64,000 nucleotides of DNA from Betaproteobacteria bacterium (lineage in GTDB: Bacteria > Pseudomonadota > Gammaproteobacteria > Burkholderiales > Casimicrobiaceae), in assembly GCA_013298695.1 (NCBI GenBank), contig JAAFIS010000002.1, forward strand, positions 92,935 through 156,934. The letters are read 5' to 3'. Made by a program: the position numbers and the translations under genes. This document shows, in pieces, positions 26,481-36,775 of the stretch. Each line of letters opens with the position of its first letter. The first letter of the stretch is position 1. A model generated the notes under the pieces. The model searched no databases. It was not told the DNA's origin and saw only the letters and a program-made list of their open reading frames with translations.

Positions 26481-27776
26481 TTACGTGAGCATGTCGGCCC
26501 AGATATTGCGAGCCCAGCTATTCGCATAAACCCCCTCCAACGCATTCTGCTCCGCGCTAAGTCCGCCACTCCCCGCAATCGCGACCATCGTTTTCTGCGC
26601 CGCGTCGTAGCGATGAACGCTTGCGACGTGAACGACGTTTTTGTCATCGATGAAGCTGTAGCAGGTGTTGGCGACGAGTGGCGTTTGGTTGACGTTGCCG
26701 CCGGTGAGGAGTTCAACGATGGCTGCCGCGCACACTTTCCCGTGTTGATTAGCCATATGGCCGCTCTTGGGCATGGCGGGGGCGATTTGTAGCGCGTCGC
26801 CGAGGATGTGAACACCGGGAACGGCGGTGGATTCATACGTGAGCCAATCGACTTGGCACCAGCGTTTGTTTGAATTATTGAGGCCATTCATCGCGGCGAT
26901 ATTGCCCGCGCGCATCGGCGGCAATACGTTCAATACGTCGGCTTTCACGTCGTCACCAAAGCTCATTTTGAGCGAGAGGGTGCGCGCGTCGACGTCTTGA
27001 ATTTCTTGATTGTTGCGATATTCGATGATGCCTTTGTATTGACCATTCCACGCTTTGGTGAAGAGCCCTTTTTTCGAAACGACATCTTCGTTCGCGTCGA
27101 GAATCAACACTTTCGATTTCGGCTTCGCTTGCTGGAAATACCAGGCGACTTGGCAAGCGCGCTCGTACGGCCCGGGTGGGCAACGATAGGGCGCTTTTGG
27201 AATGTGAATCGCGTACACGCCGCCGTCTTTCATCGCAGTGAGTTGATTACGCAGCGCAACGGTTTCAGGCCCCGCTTTCCACGCCGCGAGCACGCGATTT
27301 TTTGCTTCACCGGTAGCGAGTCCGGGAAGGGATTCGTACATGAAATCGATGCCCGGTGAAAGCACGAGGCGATCATACGGCAGCGCCGTGCCGTCCGCGA
27401 GCGAGAGCGTTTTTTTCGTGGCATCGAAGCCGACTGCTTCGCCTTTGACGCGACGAACACCGTACTTATCAAGTCCACCGTACGCGACAGAAATTTCGCC
27501 GAGATTTTTTGAACCGCCGACGACCAAGTTTGACATCGGGCACGACACAAATTGATCGCCGCGCTCAACGAGCGTGACGTTAATCTTGCCTTCGCTCCAC
27601 ATCGCGATGTATTTCGCAGCCGTTGCGCCACCGAAGCCGCCACCGACAACGACGACTTTCGGTTTCGCCGCGCCGCCCACGGTTGCGCAGCCGCCTGTGA
27701 ATGCGACGGCACCAAGCGCTCCGATCGCGCCCGCACCTTTGATGAGATCACGACGTTGTGTATTAAATGGTTTCAT
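26481..27776 (-). CDS. fccB: Flavocytochrome c sulfide dehydrogenase flavoprotein (FccB-like)
   Basis: A 431-aa FAD protein resembling the flavoprotein subunit of flavocytochrome c sulfide dehydrogenase, which oxidises sulfide in the periplasm. A Tat signal (NTQRRDLIKGAGAIGALGAV) precedes the FAD fold KVVVVGGGFGGATAAKYI. Redox-active-type cysteines appear in FVSCPMSNL and RCPPGPYERACQ. An ATG also exists at 27782, but AAAGGAG directly abuts it, so 27776 is chosen. It follows the cytochrome c gene by 11 bases. Sulfide as substrate is inferred from family. Confidence 0.85.
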   Translation of the reverse strand: MKPFNTQRRDLIKGAGAIGALGAVAFTGGCATVGGAAKPKVVVVGGGFGGATAAKYIAMWSEGKINVTLVERGDQFVSCPMSNLVVGGSKNLGEISVAYGGLDKYGVRRVKGEAVGFDATKKTLSLADGTALPYDRLVLSPGIDFMYESLPGLATGEAKNRVLAAWKAGPETVALRNQLTAMKDGGVYAIHIPKAPYRCPPGPYERACQVAWYFQQAKPKSKVLILDANEDVVSKKGLFTKAWNGQYKGIIEYRNNQEIQDVDARTLSLKMSFGDDVKADVLNVLPPMRAGNIAAMNGLNNSNKRWCQVDWLTYESTAVPGVHILGDALQIAPAMPKSGHMANQHGKVCAAAIVELLTGGNVNQTPLVANTCYSFIDDKNVVHVASVHRYDAAQKTMVAIAGSGGLSAEQNALEGVYANSWARNIWADMLT

Positions 27777-27787
27777 CGTCATCTCCT

Positions 27788-28105
27788 TTATTTGGGTTGC
27801 TTCGCGAAGTAGTCGGCGACGAGCGCGGTTTGCTCATCGGTGAGACCTTTTGCAAGCTGATGCATGATCGTCGCCGGAAGTTTGCCGTCGCGATAGTCTT
27901 TCATTTTTTGAATCGTGACGTTCGCCGGCACACCTGCGAGCGAAGGCACTTCGGCCACGCTTTTGCCATTCGTGCCGTGGCAATTCGCGCAGGTCGCTGC
28001 GAGATTGCGGGCGAGGTTTTTGTCTGCGACTGCAGGTGAAGTCTGCGCGATTGCGACGGTCGCGCCGAGCGCCGCAATAAGGGCTGCGGGTTTGAGCAAG
28101 TTCAT
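27788..28105 (-). CDS. Periplasmic class I cytochrome c (FccA-like)
   Basis: A 105-aa monohaem cytochrome with a signal peptide (cleavage near residue 20), the haem site CANCH at 39-43 and a downstream Met-containing helix for the sixth ligand. It is the probable electron-accepting partner of the FccB-like protein. A single haem and about 8.5 kDa mature mass resemble the small subunits of some flavocytochrome c enzymes. Confidence 0.85.
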   Translation of the reverse strand: MNLLKPAALIAALGATVAIAQTSPAVADKNLARNLAATCANCHGTNGKSVAEVPSLAGVPANVTIQKMKDYRDGKLPATIMHQLAKGLTDEQTALVADYFAKQPK

Positions 28106-28270
28106 GTTACGTCCTCCAAAAATTGCCTTAATCTGTTTCCGATTCTAGGGCGCGATCTGCGAAAGACTACAGGGTTTTTTCGCAATGTGCATATATCGAA
28201 TTTGGATGTGGCAGTGTCGAAATCACATGGGCGCTCGACGGAAAAATAGACATAAGCAATCTATCTATCA

Positions 28271-28290
28271 GCCCCATTTTATTGGGCGAT
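28271..28290. repeat. Dispersed palindrome, copy g
   Basis: GCCCCATTTTATTGGGCGAT, about 45 bp from copy h. Confidence 0.7.
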
Positions 28291-28334
28291 CGAAGAATAT
28301 GATTACCATATCAATATAAATCTTTTGTCGCGTT

Positions 28335-28358
28335 ATCGCCCCATTTAAGTTGGGCGGT
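28335..28358. repeat. Dispersed palindrome, copy h
   Basis: ATCGCCCCATTTAA followed by GTTGGGCGGT, then ACGCGCTAAAG, which resembles the AGCGCTAT tail of other copies. Confidence 0.7.
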
Positions 28359-28436
28359 ACGCGCTAAAGCTATAAGCTCTCAAACTCGATTTCAACCACT
28401 TCAATTCGTGATCGAACACGACGTTCGTTGCGACCA

Positions 28437-29807
28437 TTATTTGCCGTACGAACGTGCAAGTGTTTCTGCTAACCCAACGTATTTTGCGGGCGTCAGCGCA
28501 GCGAGCGCAGCGCGCGCCTCAGCAGGAATTGCGAGGCCATCAATGAACTTCGCAAAAGCGTCGGCAGTAACACGTTGTCCGCGCGTTAGCTCTTTCAATT
28601 GCTCGTATGCGCCGGAAACGCCGTAGCGGCGCATCACTGTTTGAATCGGTTCGGCGAGCACTTCCCAGTTGTTATCCAGATCAGCAAGCATCGCGGCTTC
28701 GTTCACCTGCAACTTACCGATGCCTTGCAATGCGGAACTCAAACCGAGCAGCGAGTAGCCAACGGCAACGCCCATATTGCGAAGCACTGTGGAATCAGTG
28801 AGATCACGTTGCCAGCGCGAGATCGGAAGTTTTTCGGAAAGATGACGCAACATGGCATTGGCCAAACCAAAGTTGCCTTCGGCGTTTTCGAAATCAATGG
28901 GATTCACTTTGTGCGGCATCGTGGACGAGCCGATTTCGCCATCCTTCAATTTTTGTTTGAAAAAACCGAGCGACACATAACCCCACACATCACGACAGAA
29001 ATCGATCATGATCGTATCGATGCGCGCCATCGCGTCGAATAGCTCCGCCATGTAATCGTGCGGCTCTATCTGCGCACTCATAGGCTGCCAAGTGAGGTCA
29101 AGCGACTCAACCGTGCGCTTTGAGAGCGCAGGCCAATCGACATTCGCATACGCAGCGAGATGCGCGTTGTAATTGCCGACAGCGCCATTCATCTTCGCGC
29201 GCAGCCGTACGTTGGCGACACGAGTGCGCGCCGTGCGCAAGCGATCCACGAAGAGCGAGATTTCTTTGCCCATCGTCGTAGGCGTTGCGGCCTGTCCGTG
29301 CGTGCGCGAGAGCATTGGCATAGCGGCGGTTGCAATCGCAACGTTACTCATCGCCGCGAGCACGGCATCAAATTGCTCGAGCCATGTTGATTGCACGCCG
29401 CGTTTCAGCATCAATGCGTGAGAGACGTTATTGATGTCTTCCGAGGTGCAAGCGAAGTGAACGAATTCGGAATGCGGCGCGAGCTCGGGCAAGGATTTGA
29501 ATTTCTCTTTGATCCAATACTCCACGGCTTTCACGTCGTGATTCGTTGTCGCTTCAATTTTTTTAACCGCGAGAGCGTCGTCCGGTGAAAAATTTGCGAT
29601 CAGCGAATCTAGGAAATCAATGGCGTGTTTCGAAAGCGCTGGCAGTTCGGCAATGCCTGGTTCAGCAGCAAGCGACTTAAGCCAAGCGAATTCCACGCGC
29701 ACGCGCTCGCGGGTGAGCGCGAATTCGCTGAAAGCTTCACTGAGCGAGGCGACTTTGCGTTGATAGCGGCCGTCGAGCGGCGAGAGAGCTGTGATGGGAT
29801 CAAACAT
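28437..29807 (-). CDS. purB: Adenylosuccinate lyase PurB
   Basis: PurB acts twice in purine synthesis, splitting fumarate from SAICAR and from adenylosuccinate. The 456-aa protein has the fumarase/aspartase superfamily signature SSTMPHKVNPIDFENAEGN near residue 292. The N-terminus ALSPLDGRYQRKVASLSEAF and the His motif SRTHGQAATPTTMGKE near 165 are diagnostic of the E. coli-type enzyme. It is divergent from the GST gene. Confidence 0.96.
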   Translation of the reverse strand: MFDPITALSPLDGRYQRKVASLSEAFSEFALTRERVRVEFAWLKSLAAEPGIAELPALSKHAIDFLDSLIANFSPDDALAVKKIEATTNHDVKAVEYWIKEKFKSLPELAPHSEFVHFACTSEDINNVSHALMLKRGVQSTWLEQFDAVLAAMSNVAIATAAMPMLSRTHGQAATPTTMGKEISLFVDRLRTARTRVANVRLRAKMNGAVGNYNAHLAAYANVDWPALSKRTVESLDLTWQPMSAQIEPHDYMAELFDAMARIDTIMIDFCRDVWGYVSLGFFKQKLKDGEIGSSTMPHKVNPIDFENAEGNFGLANAMLRHLSEKLPISRWQRDLTDSTVLRNMGVAVGYSLLGLSSALQGIGKLQVNEAAMLADLDNNWEVLAEPIQTVMRRYGVSGAYEQLKELTRGQRVTADAFAKFIDGLAIPAEARAALAALTPAKYVGLAETLARSYGK

Positions 29808-29968
29808 TGACTAACCGAAGTAAAGAGTTGCAGCGCTGGTGGGATGTTTCCGACGGCTGTAGCGCAAAGCTTTGAATTATCGCCGCTCGTCGAACCGTGT
29901 CCCACGAATTAAGCGTAACTGTACGATTGCATGCTAAATTCATGAGTCGAACAGTCAATAGTGTTTCA

Positions 29969-30583
29969 ATGAAACTGCTTTATTCCGTTACCAGCCCTTA
30001 CGCTCGCAAAGTACGCATCGTCGCGGCTGAAAAAAAACTTGAGCTAGATGTGATCACAAGTGACCCTTGGGTCGCAAATCCTGAGCTTGTGGGCGCAAAT
30101 CCGCTCTCAAAGGTGCCTACGCTCATTCTGGATGATGGCAGTAGTTTGTTCGATTCGCGGGTGATCGTCGAATATCTAGACGGACTGTCGCCGGTTCATC
30201 GCTTGATCCCCGACAATTCGCGAGATCGCATTCTGGTGAAACGCTGGGAAGCGTTGGCCGATGGATTGCTGGACGCCGCGCTTACAGCCCGACTTGAATC
30301 AATGCGTCCGGATCGAACCGATTCGAGCGAGAAACAAATCGCGCGGCAGCGCGAGAAGATCGCTGCGGCACTAGTCGAAATGGTTCGCTCGCTGGGCGAC
30401 AATGCCTTCTGCGTTGGTGGCGCGCTCACGCTCGCCGATATCGCGGTGGGATGTGCGCTCGGTTATTTGAATCTCCGCTTCCCCGACCTCGATTGGTCGG
30501 GTCAACACCCGAGCTTGCTACGCTTGTATAAGAAGCTTGCAGCGCGCGCGTCGTTCAAAGCGAGCGATCCGACCGCGAAGTAA
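29969..30583 (+). CDS. Glutathione S-transferase family protein
   Basis: A 204-aa soluble GST. The thioredoxin-like N-terminal domain begins KLLYSVTSPYARKVRIVAAE, with the NPLSKVPTLILDDGSSLFDS glutathione-binding segment; the helical C-terminal domain contains LTLADIAVGCALGYL. The frame is open 24 codons earlier, but the family begins at the Met at 29969. A strong bidirectional terminator follows. The substrate is unknown. Confidence 0.88.
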   Translation: MKLLYSVTSPYARKVRIVAAEKKLELDVITSDPWVANPELVGANPLSKVPTLILDDGSSLFDSRVIVEYLDGLSPVHRLIPDNSRDRILVKRWEALADGLLDAALTARLESMRPDRTDSSEKQIARQREKIAAALVEMVRSLGDNAFCVGGALTLADIAVGCALGYLNLRFPDLDWSGQHPSLLRLYKKLAARASFKASDPTAK

Positions 30584-30596
30584 CGATTCAACCGAT

Positions 30597-30641
30597 ACAG
30601 AAACAAAAAAGCCCGCGAGTTGCGGGCTTTTTTGTTTCTGT
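30597..30641. terminator. Bidirectional intrinsic terminator
   Basis: Perfect 20-bp arms (ACAGAAACAAAAAAGCCCGC and its complement) around a GAGTT loop give a GC stem flanked by A and T runs on both strands. It separates the convergent GST and symporter genes. Confidence 0.95.
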
Positions 30642-30678
30642 ACAGGCTCGCGAGATCGCGAGCCTTACAGCGCCGGTC

Positions 30679-32778
30679 TTAACGACCTTGCGTATTCATC
30701 GTGTCACCCACGATGTTCGGGTAGCGGACGTGCTCAACAAGCTCCTGCACTTCTCTCTTCGGCGCTGGCGTAATCAGGCTCACGATCAAGATGATCGCGA
30801 ATCCGAGCGGCACGCCGAAGACACCCGCCGAAATCGGCGCGATGTCCCACCACATGTTGTCAGCGATTGGCGATGTAACGCCAAACAGGCCACGCATCCA
30901 AGGTTGCGTGGTTGCCATGTAGTAGAACGTGATCGACACACCTGCGAGCATGCCCAGAACTGCAGCAATACTTGTGGTGCGTTTCCAGAAAATGCCGAGC
31001 ACAAGTGCTGGGAAGAATCCTGCCGCAGCCAACGAGAACGCTGCCGACACCAAGAACAAAATGTCAGCGACCTTGAGCGACGCGACGTACGCAGCCGCTA
31101 ACGCAACGATCAGCAAGAACGCTTTTGAAACGCCGACGCGAGTCGCGGTTGACGCGTTTGGATTGATCATTTTGTAATACAGGTCGTGCGAAAGCGCGTT
31201 TGCAATCGTAAGCAGCAGACCGTCAGCGGTTGACAGCGCAGCAGCCAGGCCACCCGCCGCGACCAGCCCGGAAATCACATACGGCAATCCCGCGATTTCA
31301 GGCGTCGCCAACACCACGATATCACCGCCAATCGCGATTTCCGCGAGCTGCACGATACCGTCTTTGTTCACGTCAACGATCGACAAGAGTGACGGATCCA
31401 CTTTTGACCACGACGCGACCCAAGCCGGTAGTTTCGCGAATTCACTTCCCACCAGCAAGGTGTAGATGTCGAACTTCACGAGCACTGCGAGTGCAGGCGC
31501 GGTGAAGTACAGCAAGAAAATGAAGAACAGCGACCAGAACACCGAATCGCGCGCTTCTTTCACGCTTGGCGTGGTGTAGTAGCGCATCAGGATGTGTGGC
31601 AGCGCAGCGGTGCCGACCATCAAACAGAAGATAAGCGCGAGGAAGTTTTTCCGCGCGATATCTCGAGCTTTCTCGTCTTTAGCAGGGAACGCTTCACCGT
31701 GTTTAAGCGGTGGCCCAGCTCGCGACTTTACAGCGGCATCCTTAGTCCATGCAGCTTTTGCGGCGGCGGCATCCTTCGGATAACTGTCGAGCGCTTTCTG
31801 CGCGCTGGCCAAAACATCAGACGGCGCGTTCGCCGCTTTTGCATCGTCAAGCGTTTTCTGCAGCGTTGCTTTCTCCGAATCGAACGAGCCAGGAAGCCCT
31901 TTCAGTCGGGCTTCGGCTGCCGATGCGCGATCCGCAAACATCTTGCGCACTTCAGCTTCTTTAGCACCGGCCGGCGTTTTTGCGTCGAGCAGTTCTGTTT
32001 CGCGTGCGCTAACTTTTTCAAGCACCGATCCGTAAACGAGTTGTGGAATCGGAATGCCCGTGTGTTTAATCGAGAGCCACACGACTGGAATCATGTAAGC
32101 AACGATCAGGATGATGTATTGCGCGACTTGCGTCCAGGTAACGGCTTTCATGCCGCCCAAGAACGAGCAGACGAGAATTCCGGCCAAGCCAACGAACACA
32201 CCGACTTCAAACGAGAGCCCGGTAAGGCGCGCGGTAATCAGGCCGACGCCGTAAATCTGCGCTACTACATACACAAATGAGCACAGAATCGCTATCAGCA
32301 CGCCTACAAAGCGAGCCGTATTACCGCCGTAGCGCGCGCCGAGGAAGTCAGGAATCGTGAACTGACCGAACTTGCGCAAATACGGCGCGAGGAACAGTGC
32401 GACCAAGACGTAGCCGCCGGTCCAGCCCATGATGAAGGCGAGCCCAGAATAGCCCTGGAGATAAAGCGTACCGGCCATACCGATAAATGACGCTGCAGAC
32501 ATCCAGTCGGCACCCGTTGCCATACCGTTGAACACCGCGGGAACACGTCGACCCGCGACGTAATACTCGGATGCATCCGAGGTGCGGCTCATGACGCCAA
32601 TACCCGCATACAGAAGCACGGTGGCTAACAGGAAGATATAGCCGATCCACTGACGCGGCATTCCGAATTGCTCGAGGATCGCGAGTGCGACCAAGAAAAA
32701 CAGGAATCCGCCCGTGTACCAGATGTAGATTTTTTTGAGCTGCGCGGTAAACGCGCGTTGTGATGATGCTGAACTCAT
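30679..32778 (-). CDS. Sodium:solute (acetate-type) symporter, VC_2705 family
   Basis: A 699-aa sodium:solute symporter with about 13 membrane segments, related to ActP. The family appears as YYVAGRRVPAVFNGMATGADWMSAASFIG (about residues 72-100) and AAALSTADGLLLTIANALSHD. Between the helices ending near 250 and beginning near 376 lies an insert of about 125 residues rich in Ala, Lys and Glu, probably a coiled coil, as seen in the VC_2705 subfamily. It overlaps the DUF4212 gene (TAATG) and lies downstream of acs. Acetate or another short monocarboxylate is the likely substrate. Confidence 0.88.
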   Translation of the reverse strand: MSSASSQRAFTAQLKKIYIWYTGGFLFFLVALAILEQFGMPRQWIGYIFLLATVLLYAGIGVMSRTSDASEYYVAGRRVPAVFNGMATGADWMSAASFIGMAGTLYLQGYSGLAFIMGWTGGYVLVALFLAPYLRKFGQFTIPDFLGARYGGNTARFVGVLIAILCSFVYVVAQIYGVGLITARLTGLSFEVGVFVGLAGILVCSFLGGMKAVTWTQVAQYIILIVAYMIPVVWLSIKHTGIPIPQLVYGSVLEKVSARETELLDAKTPAGAKEAEVRKMFADRASAAEARLKGLPGSFDSEKATLQKTLDDAKAANAPSDVLASAQKALDSYPKDAAAAKAAWTKDAAVKSRAGPPLKHGEAFPAKDEKARDIARKNFLALIFCLMVGTAALPHILMRYYTTPSVKEARDSVFWSLFFIFLLYFTAPALAVLVKFDIYTLLVGSEFAKLPAWVASWSKVDPSLLSIVDVNKDGIVQLAEIAIGGDIVVLATPEIAGLPYVISGLVAAGGLAAALSTADGLLLTIANALSHDLYYKMINPNASTATRVGVSKAFLLIVALAAAYVASLKVADILFLVSAAFSLAAAGFFPALVLGIFWKRTTSIAAVLGMLAGVSITFYYMATTQPWMRGLFGVTSPIADNMWWDIAPISAGVFGVPLGFAIILIVSLITPAPKREVQELVEHVRYPNIVGDTMNTQGR

Positions 32779-33041
32779 TATTCTTCAACCTCCGCAACAC
32801 CGTACTCTTGGTCCATCTTATTCATCGTGCGTGCGTAATACCAAATGATCGCAACATAGATGACCAACGAGCCTTGTGCGCCCATCCAGAATGCAAACGG
32901 CCAGCCGAAAAAGTTGAAGCTGAATACGTCGCGAGCCAAATAGCCCACAACGAACGTCACCACAAACCAAATCGCCAGCAGAACGGCCGTGAGTCGCAGG
33001 TTTTTAGACCAGTACTCGCGATGCTTGTCTGTCAATTGCAT
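32778..33041 (-). CDS. DUF4212 small subunit of the symporter
   Basis: An 87-aa protein with two membrane helices, of the DUF4212 family that accompanies VC_2705-type symporters. It starts with HREYWSKNLRLTAVLLAIWF, and its charged C-terminus ends YGVAEVEE. AGGAGGATACTG precedes the ATG. Its stop codon overlaps the symporter start as TAATG, indicating translational coupling. Confidence 0.9.
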   Translation of the reverse strand: MQLTDKHREYWSKNLRLTAVLLAIWFVVTFVVGYLARDVFSFNFFGWPFAFWMGAQGSLVIYVAIIWYYARTMNKMDQEYGVAEVEE

Positions 33042-33239
33042 CAGTATCCTCCTCGGTTATTCACGAAATGCGCGTGTGTTGATCCCCAAATTGACGCCCA
33101 CACGCGCGAGCGGACTCAAGAGTAGCTGAGTTTTCACACTAATCCTAGTGAGTGACAACCCGCAGTTGTCATATTTTTGTGCTGCAGCGCAATGTCAGAA
33201 ATTCGTCAGGTCGACACCTGAGTCAAGCAAAACTTGGCG

Positions 33240-33827
33240 TCACTGCTTCCACCAGCGCTCAATGCCGACCTTGATCCCAGTCTCGTCTTCCAAGACTGCG
33301 GTGTTCTTCGGATCAAATCCTTTGAGCTTTCGCATTTGCTTTTCGCAACGATCCAAATCGCCCAGTCGAAAGTAGCAACGCGCCAGTTCCATGTGTCCGT
33401 AGGGGCTCATCGGCTGTAACTCGACGTTTTTACGCAGCGCGGGCAGCGCCTCGTCGTCGCGCTTCAAAGCTACTAAGGAAAGTGCCTTGCCGTACCAAGC
33501 GCGGTCTTGTTTTTCATTACAGGACAGCGATTTTGCGAAGGCGACTAGCGCCTCATCGTGGCGATTGGCCTGCTGCAAAAGATAGCCTAGGTTAAACCAG
33601 TTATCGCTGTCTTGCGGCGTTAACTTTAGTAGAGATTCATACTCGCGGATTCCACGCGGCAAGTCACCCGCTTCGGCGTGCAGAAAGGCGACGCGTGCTC
33701 TCGTTAGTGCGTGGTCAGGATGTTTCGCAAGAATTTTTTCGTATTGCTCAATTGCAATATCGCGAAACTTAAAAACCAGCGCCCAAGTTGCCGTTTGCGT
33801 ATGAAACCAGGTCGAAAATCCGCTCAT
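33240..33827 (-). CDS. Tetratricopeptide-repeat protein
   Basis: A 195-aa protein with about four TPR units (for example AIEQYEKILAKHPDHALTRA, then GIREYESLLKLTPQDSDNWF, and EALVAFAKSLSCNEKQDRAW). It begins with a short hydrophobic stretch that could be a weak anchor. It lies between the symporter pair and acs on the same strand, suggesting a role as a scaffold for the acetate module; no specific partner can be named. Seven codons upstream of the chosen ATG are also open. Confidence 0.75.
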   Translation of the reverse strand: MSGFSTWFHTQTATWALVFKFRDIAIEQYEKILAKHPDHALTRARVAFLHAEAGDLPRGIREYESLLKLTPQDSDNWFNLGYLLQQANRHDEALVAFAKSLSCNEKQDRAWYGKALSLVALKRDDEALPALRKNVELQPMSPYGHMELARCYFRLGDLDRCEKQMRKLKGFDPKNTAVLEDETGIKVGIERWWKQ

Positions 33828-33870
33828 CAAATCAGTCCGACAAAACAATTAGCGCGCGAGGCTAACAGAC

Positions 33871-34158
33871 TCACTGACAAAGATACGGTTTCAACACGCA
33901 CAAGCGCGCAAAGATGAGCGCAATGTAGATCCAGAACAGCAAGAAGAACGCAACCAGGGGAACGTGCTTATCTGCAACCTTCGCAGGTGTGACTGCACGG
34001 ACTGCCTTGGTAACAGGTGAAGTAAGGAAGCCTAGAAGCCGATAGATCACGTTGTTGTGGCGCGCGGGCCAGTTAAAAATCCCCACGACGAGCTGGCCAA
34101 TGTAGAGCAGCCCAATGATGAACACCATGCCAAACGCAACTTCTAGAAGCGCGTTCAT
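33871..34158 (-). CDS. Small membrane protein of the acetate module
   Basis: A 95-aa protein with two hydrophobic helices (about residues 7-29 and 68-90) and a polar loop containing RHNNVIYRLLGFLTSPVTKA. The loop is loosely YggT-like, but I cannot assign the family securely. Its ATG overlaps the acs stop (TAATG), so it is translationally coupled to acs. Confidence 0.7.
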   Translation of the reverse strand: MNALLEVAFGMVFIIGLLYIGQLVVGIFNWPARHNNVIYRLLGFLTSPVTKAVRAVTPAKVADKHVPLVAFFLLFWIYIALIFARLCVLKPYLCQ

Positions 34159-36137
34159 TACAGGCTTTGCTTCAGTTGTTCAAGAATCGCAGGATTCTCG
34201 AGCGTCGAAATATCAGAAGTAATGGCTTCGCCTTTAGCGATTGAGCGCAGCAGGCGCCGCATGATTTTCCCGGATCGCGTCTTGGGCAAATTGTCGCCGA
34301 AGCGAATGTCTTTCGGCTTGGCAATTGGGCCAATTTCTTTGCCCACCCAATCGCGTAATTCTTTCGCAAGTTTTGCCGCACCCTCTTTGTCAGTCGGACG
34401 CGCGCCCTTGAGCACCACGAACGCAACGATCGCTTCACCCGTAGTGTCATCGGGGCGTCCCACCACGGCAGCCTCTGCGACCAAGGCGCTGTTGGCGACG
34501 AGCGCCGATTCAATCTCCATCGTACCCAAACGATGGCCCGATACGTTGAGCACGTCATCGATACGTCCGGTGATGCGGAAATTACCGGTCACGGCATCGC
34601 GCACCGCGCCGTCACCTGCGAGATAGAAGCCCTTGAGCTCTTCCGGAAAGTAGGCCTTTTTGAAACGATCAGGGTCACCCCAAATACTGCGAATCATCGA
34701 CGGCCATGGCTTCTTGATAACAAGAATTCCGCCGGAGCCGTTGGCAACATCATTAGCGGTCTCATCAACGATCGCAGCGTCAATGCCGGGCAGCGGTTGC
34801 GTGCAAGAACCTGGCACCAGTGGCGTAACGCCCGGCAACGGCGTGATCATGTGACCACCCGTTTCTGTTTGCCAGAACGTATCAACGATCGGGCAGCGCT
34901 CACCACCGATGTGTTTGTAGTACCACATCCATGCCTCGGGGTTGATCGGCTCACCGACCGAGCCGAGCAGTCGCAGCGATTTCAAATCGTATTTCGATGG
35001 CGCGAAGTCGGGTGCGACTTCCGCGGCTTTGATCAACGAGCGAATCGCGGTAGGTGCGGTGTAAAAAATCGTGCATTTGTGTTTCTGAATCATTTCCCAA
35101 AAGCGACCGGCGTTCGGGAAGGTTGGCACGCCTTCAAAGATGATTTGCGTTGCACCAGTTGCGAGCGGGCCGTAGCAGACATAGGTGTGTCCCGTCACCC
35201 AGCCCACGTCAGCCGTGCACCAAAACACATCGCTCGGTTTGATGTCGAACGTCCACTTCATGGTGAGCATCGCATGCAACATATAGCCGCCCGTGCTGTG
35301 CTGTACGCCCTTTGGCTTTCCTGTGGAGCCCGATGTGTAGAGCACGAACAGCGGGTGCTCGGCGTCAACCATCACTGCGGGGCAATCGTCTGACTGATCG
35401 CTCTCGAGCTTCGCCCAATCAATGTCTTTCGCACCCCAAGCGACATTGCCGCCCGTTCGTTTGTAGACGACGGTGTGACGCACCGCGTCGCAGCCACCCA
35501 TCGTATACGCCTCATCCACGGCTGGTTTGAGCGGCAGGGCTTTGCCACCGCGCATTTGCTCATCGGCCGCGATCACAAGGGTTGCGCCCACGTCAACGAT
35601 ACGTTCTTGCAAACTCTTTGCAGAGAACCCACCGAAAACGACGGAATGAGTGACGCCGATTCGCGCACAAGCCTGCATCGCGATGACCGCTTCAATCGAC
35701 ATCGGCATGTAAATGATTGATCGATCGCCTTTTTTGTAACCCAGAGATTTCAAACCGTTCGCGAAACGCGAAACGCGCTTATGCAATTCGCGATACGAAA
35801 TGGTCGTTGATTTGCCGTCGTCTGCTTCAAAAATGATCGCGGTTTTGTCAGCGGTTGGAGTGTTGAGATGACGATCTAGACATTGGTACGACGCATTTAA
35901 TTCGCCGTCTTCAAACCACTTGAAAAATGGCGCGTTGGAATCGTTGAGCGACTTCGTAAATGGCTTCGCCCAGATCAGGTGATCGCGCGCGAGATCCGCC
36001 CAAAATCCAGCGTAGTCCGTGGCAGCTTTCGCGTTCATCGCCTCGACGTCAACCGGCTTCACGTTGGCTTGTGCGGTGAATGCAGCAGGCGGCGGGAACA
36101 CTCGGTTTTCTACGAGCACAGATTCGATCGCGGACAT
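34158..36137 (-). CDS. acs: Acetyl-coenzyme A synthetase Acs
   Basis: Acs activates acetate with ATP and CoA through acetyl-AMP. The 659-aa length is typical. The phosphate-binding [19 protein letters not shown] is near residue 262, [12 protein letters not shown] near 410, and the regulatory acetylation motif [14 protein letters not shown] near 612 contains the catalytic Lys. The frame is open nine codons further, but AAAGGAG nine bases before the ATG at 36137 decides the start. It leads the acetate gene group. Confidence 0.97.
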   Translation of the reverse strand: MSAIESVLVENRVFPPPAAFTAQANVKPVDVEAMNAKAATDYAGFWADLARDHLIWAKPFTKSLNDSNAPFFKWFEDGELNASYQCLDRHLNTPTADKTAIIFEADDGKSTTISYRELHKRVSRFANGLKSLGYKKGDRSIIYMPMSIEAVIAMQACARIGVTHSVVFGGFSAKSLQERIVDVGATLVIAADEQMRGGKALPLKPAVDEAYTMGGCDAVRHTVVYKRTGGNVAWGAKDIDWAKLESDQSDDCPAVMVDAEHPLFVLYTSGSTGKPKGVQHSTGGYMLHAMLTMKWTFDIKPSDVFWCTADVGWVTGHTYVCYGPLATGATQIIFEGVPTFPNAGRFWEMIQKHKCTIFYTAPTAIRSLIKAAEVAPDFAPSKYDLKSLRLLGSVGEPINPEAWMWYYKHIGGERCPIVDTFWQTETGGHMITPLPGVTPLVPGSCTQPLPGIDAAIVDETANDVANGSGGILVIKKPWPSMIRSIWGDPDRFKKAYFPEELKGFYLAGDGAVRDAVTGNFRITGRIDDVLNVSGHRLGTMEIESALVANSALVAEAAVVGRPDDTTGEAIVAFVVLKGARPTDKEGAAKLAKELRDWVGKEIGPIAKPKDIRFGDNLPKTRSGKIMRRLLRSIAKGEAITSDISTLENPAILEQLKQSL

Positions 36138-36775
36138 GAGGGCAGCTCCTTTTCGGGCGCTCATCGGATTTGTATCGACGACAGCGCTGTCAACTTAAAT
36201 GGTTGAATTGTTGGTGAGAATGTACACCGCAACGGTGAGAAAATTCTTCGCGTTAACGCCACGCGCTCAGGCGACAGTGCATTGAAATCGGGTGTGAGCG
36301 TAGCCGATGGACTTGACACAATACTGACACAAGATATCGTTTAGCTGTATCGACGTCACCCCGCGTCTAACGGGCTGCGATGAATAAAACCTTAATTTTC
36401 GATATATACTGTTTATGGCTTGTTGCCACAAAGAAACGTTCATTAGGTAAATTTTTCCGTCGCACTAAAGAAGCCGCGCTCGGTTCGAGAAAACAACTGT
36501 CTTTATTCCCCTGATCACATGATTTGCGACACGTTGATTTAACAAAACGCGACGCGCAAAGCAGAAGTTCGTGCAACCCGCACACGTTAGAACCAAACGA
36601 GGCTCGTCGCAGCAAATTAACGTCACGCGCTGCTGCGTACTGAGTCAAAGATCGCGATGCTAAACTCGATCGCTAGAGCAAAAAAAAGCGTCGCACGCTT
36701 GCGCTTTTAAGATCGTGCGACTCAAATCAATCATCAAACGCGCGCCGCCTACTCACCGCCTCCACAACAAGCCTA
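36138..36775. other. Divergent intergenic region between acs and the YqhA-like gene
   Basis: 638 bp without a convincing gene. TTGACACAATACTGACAC near 36313 resembles a promoter -35 region on the plus strand. A GC hairpin at 36681-36708 (AAGCG ... CGCTT) has an eight-base T-run on the minus strand and may be a terminator. Its right part should contain the promoter of the YqhA-like gene. Confidence 0.4.

Larger units (their letters stand above)
28106..28436. other. Intergenic region with two dispersed palindromes
   Basis: This 331-bp AT-rich gap between the cytochrome gene and purB carries palindrome copies g and h and nothing that looks coding. The promoter of the flavocytochrome pair should lie in its left part. 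Confidence 0.5.

Noticed and set aside
36367-36648. Minus-strand open frame of 93 codons in the acs/YqhA-like gap
   Set aside because: No ribosome-binding site, no hydrophobic or domain pattern, and an unusual composition.
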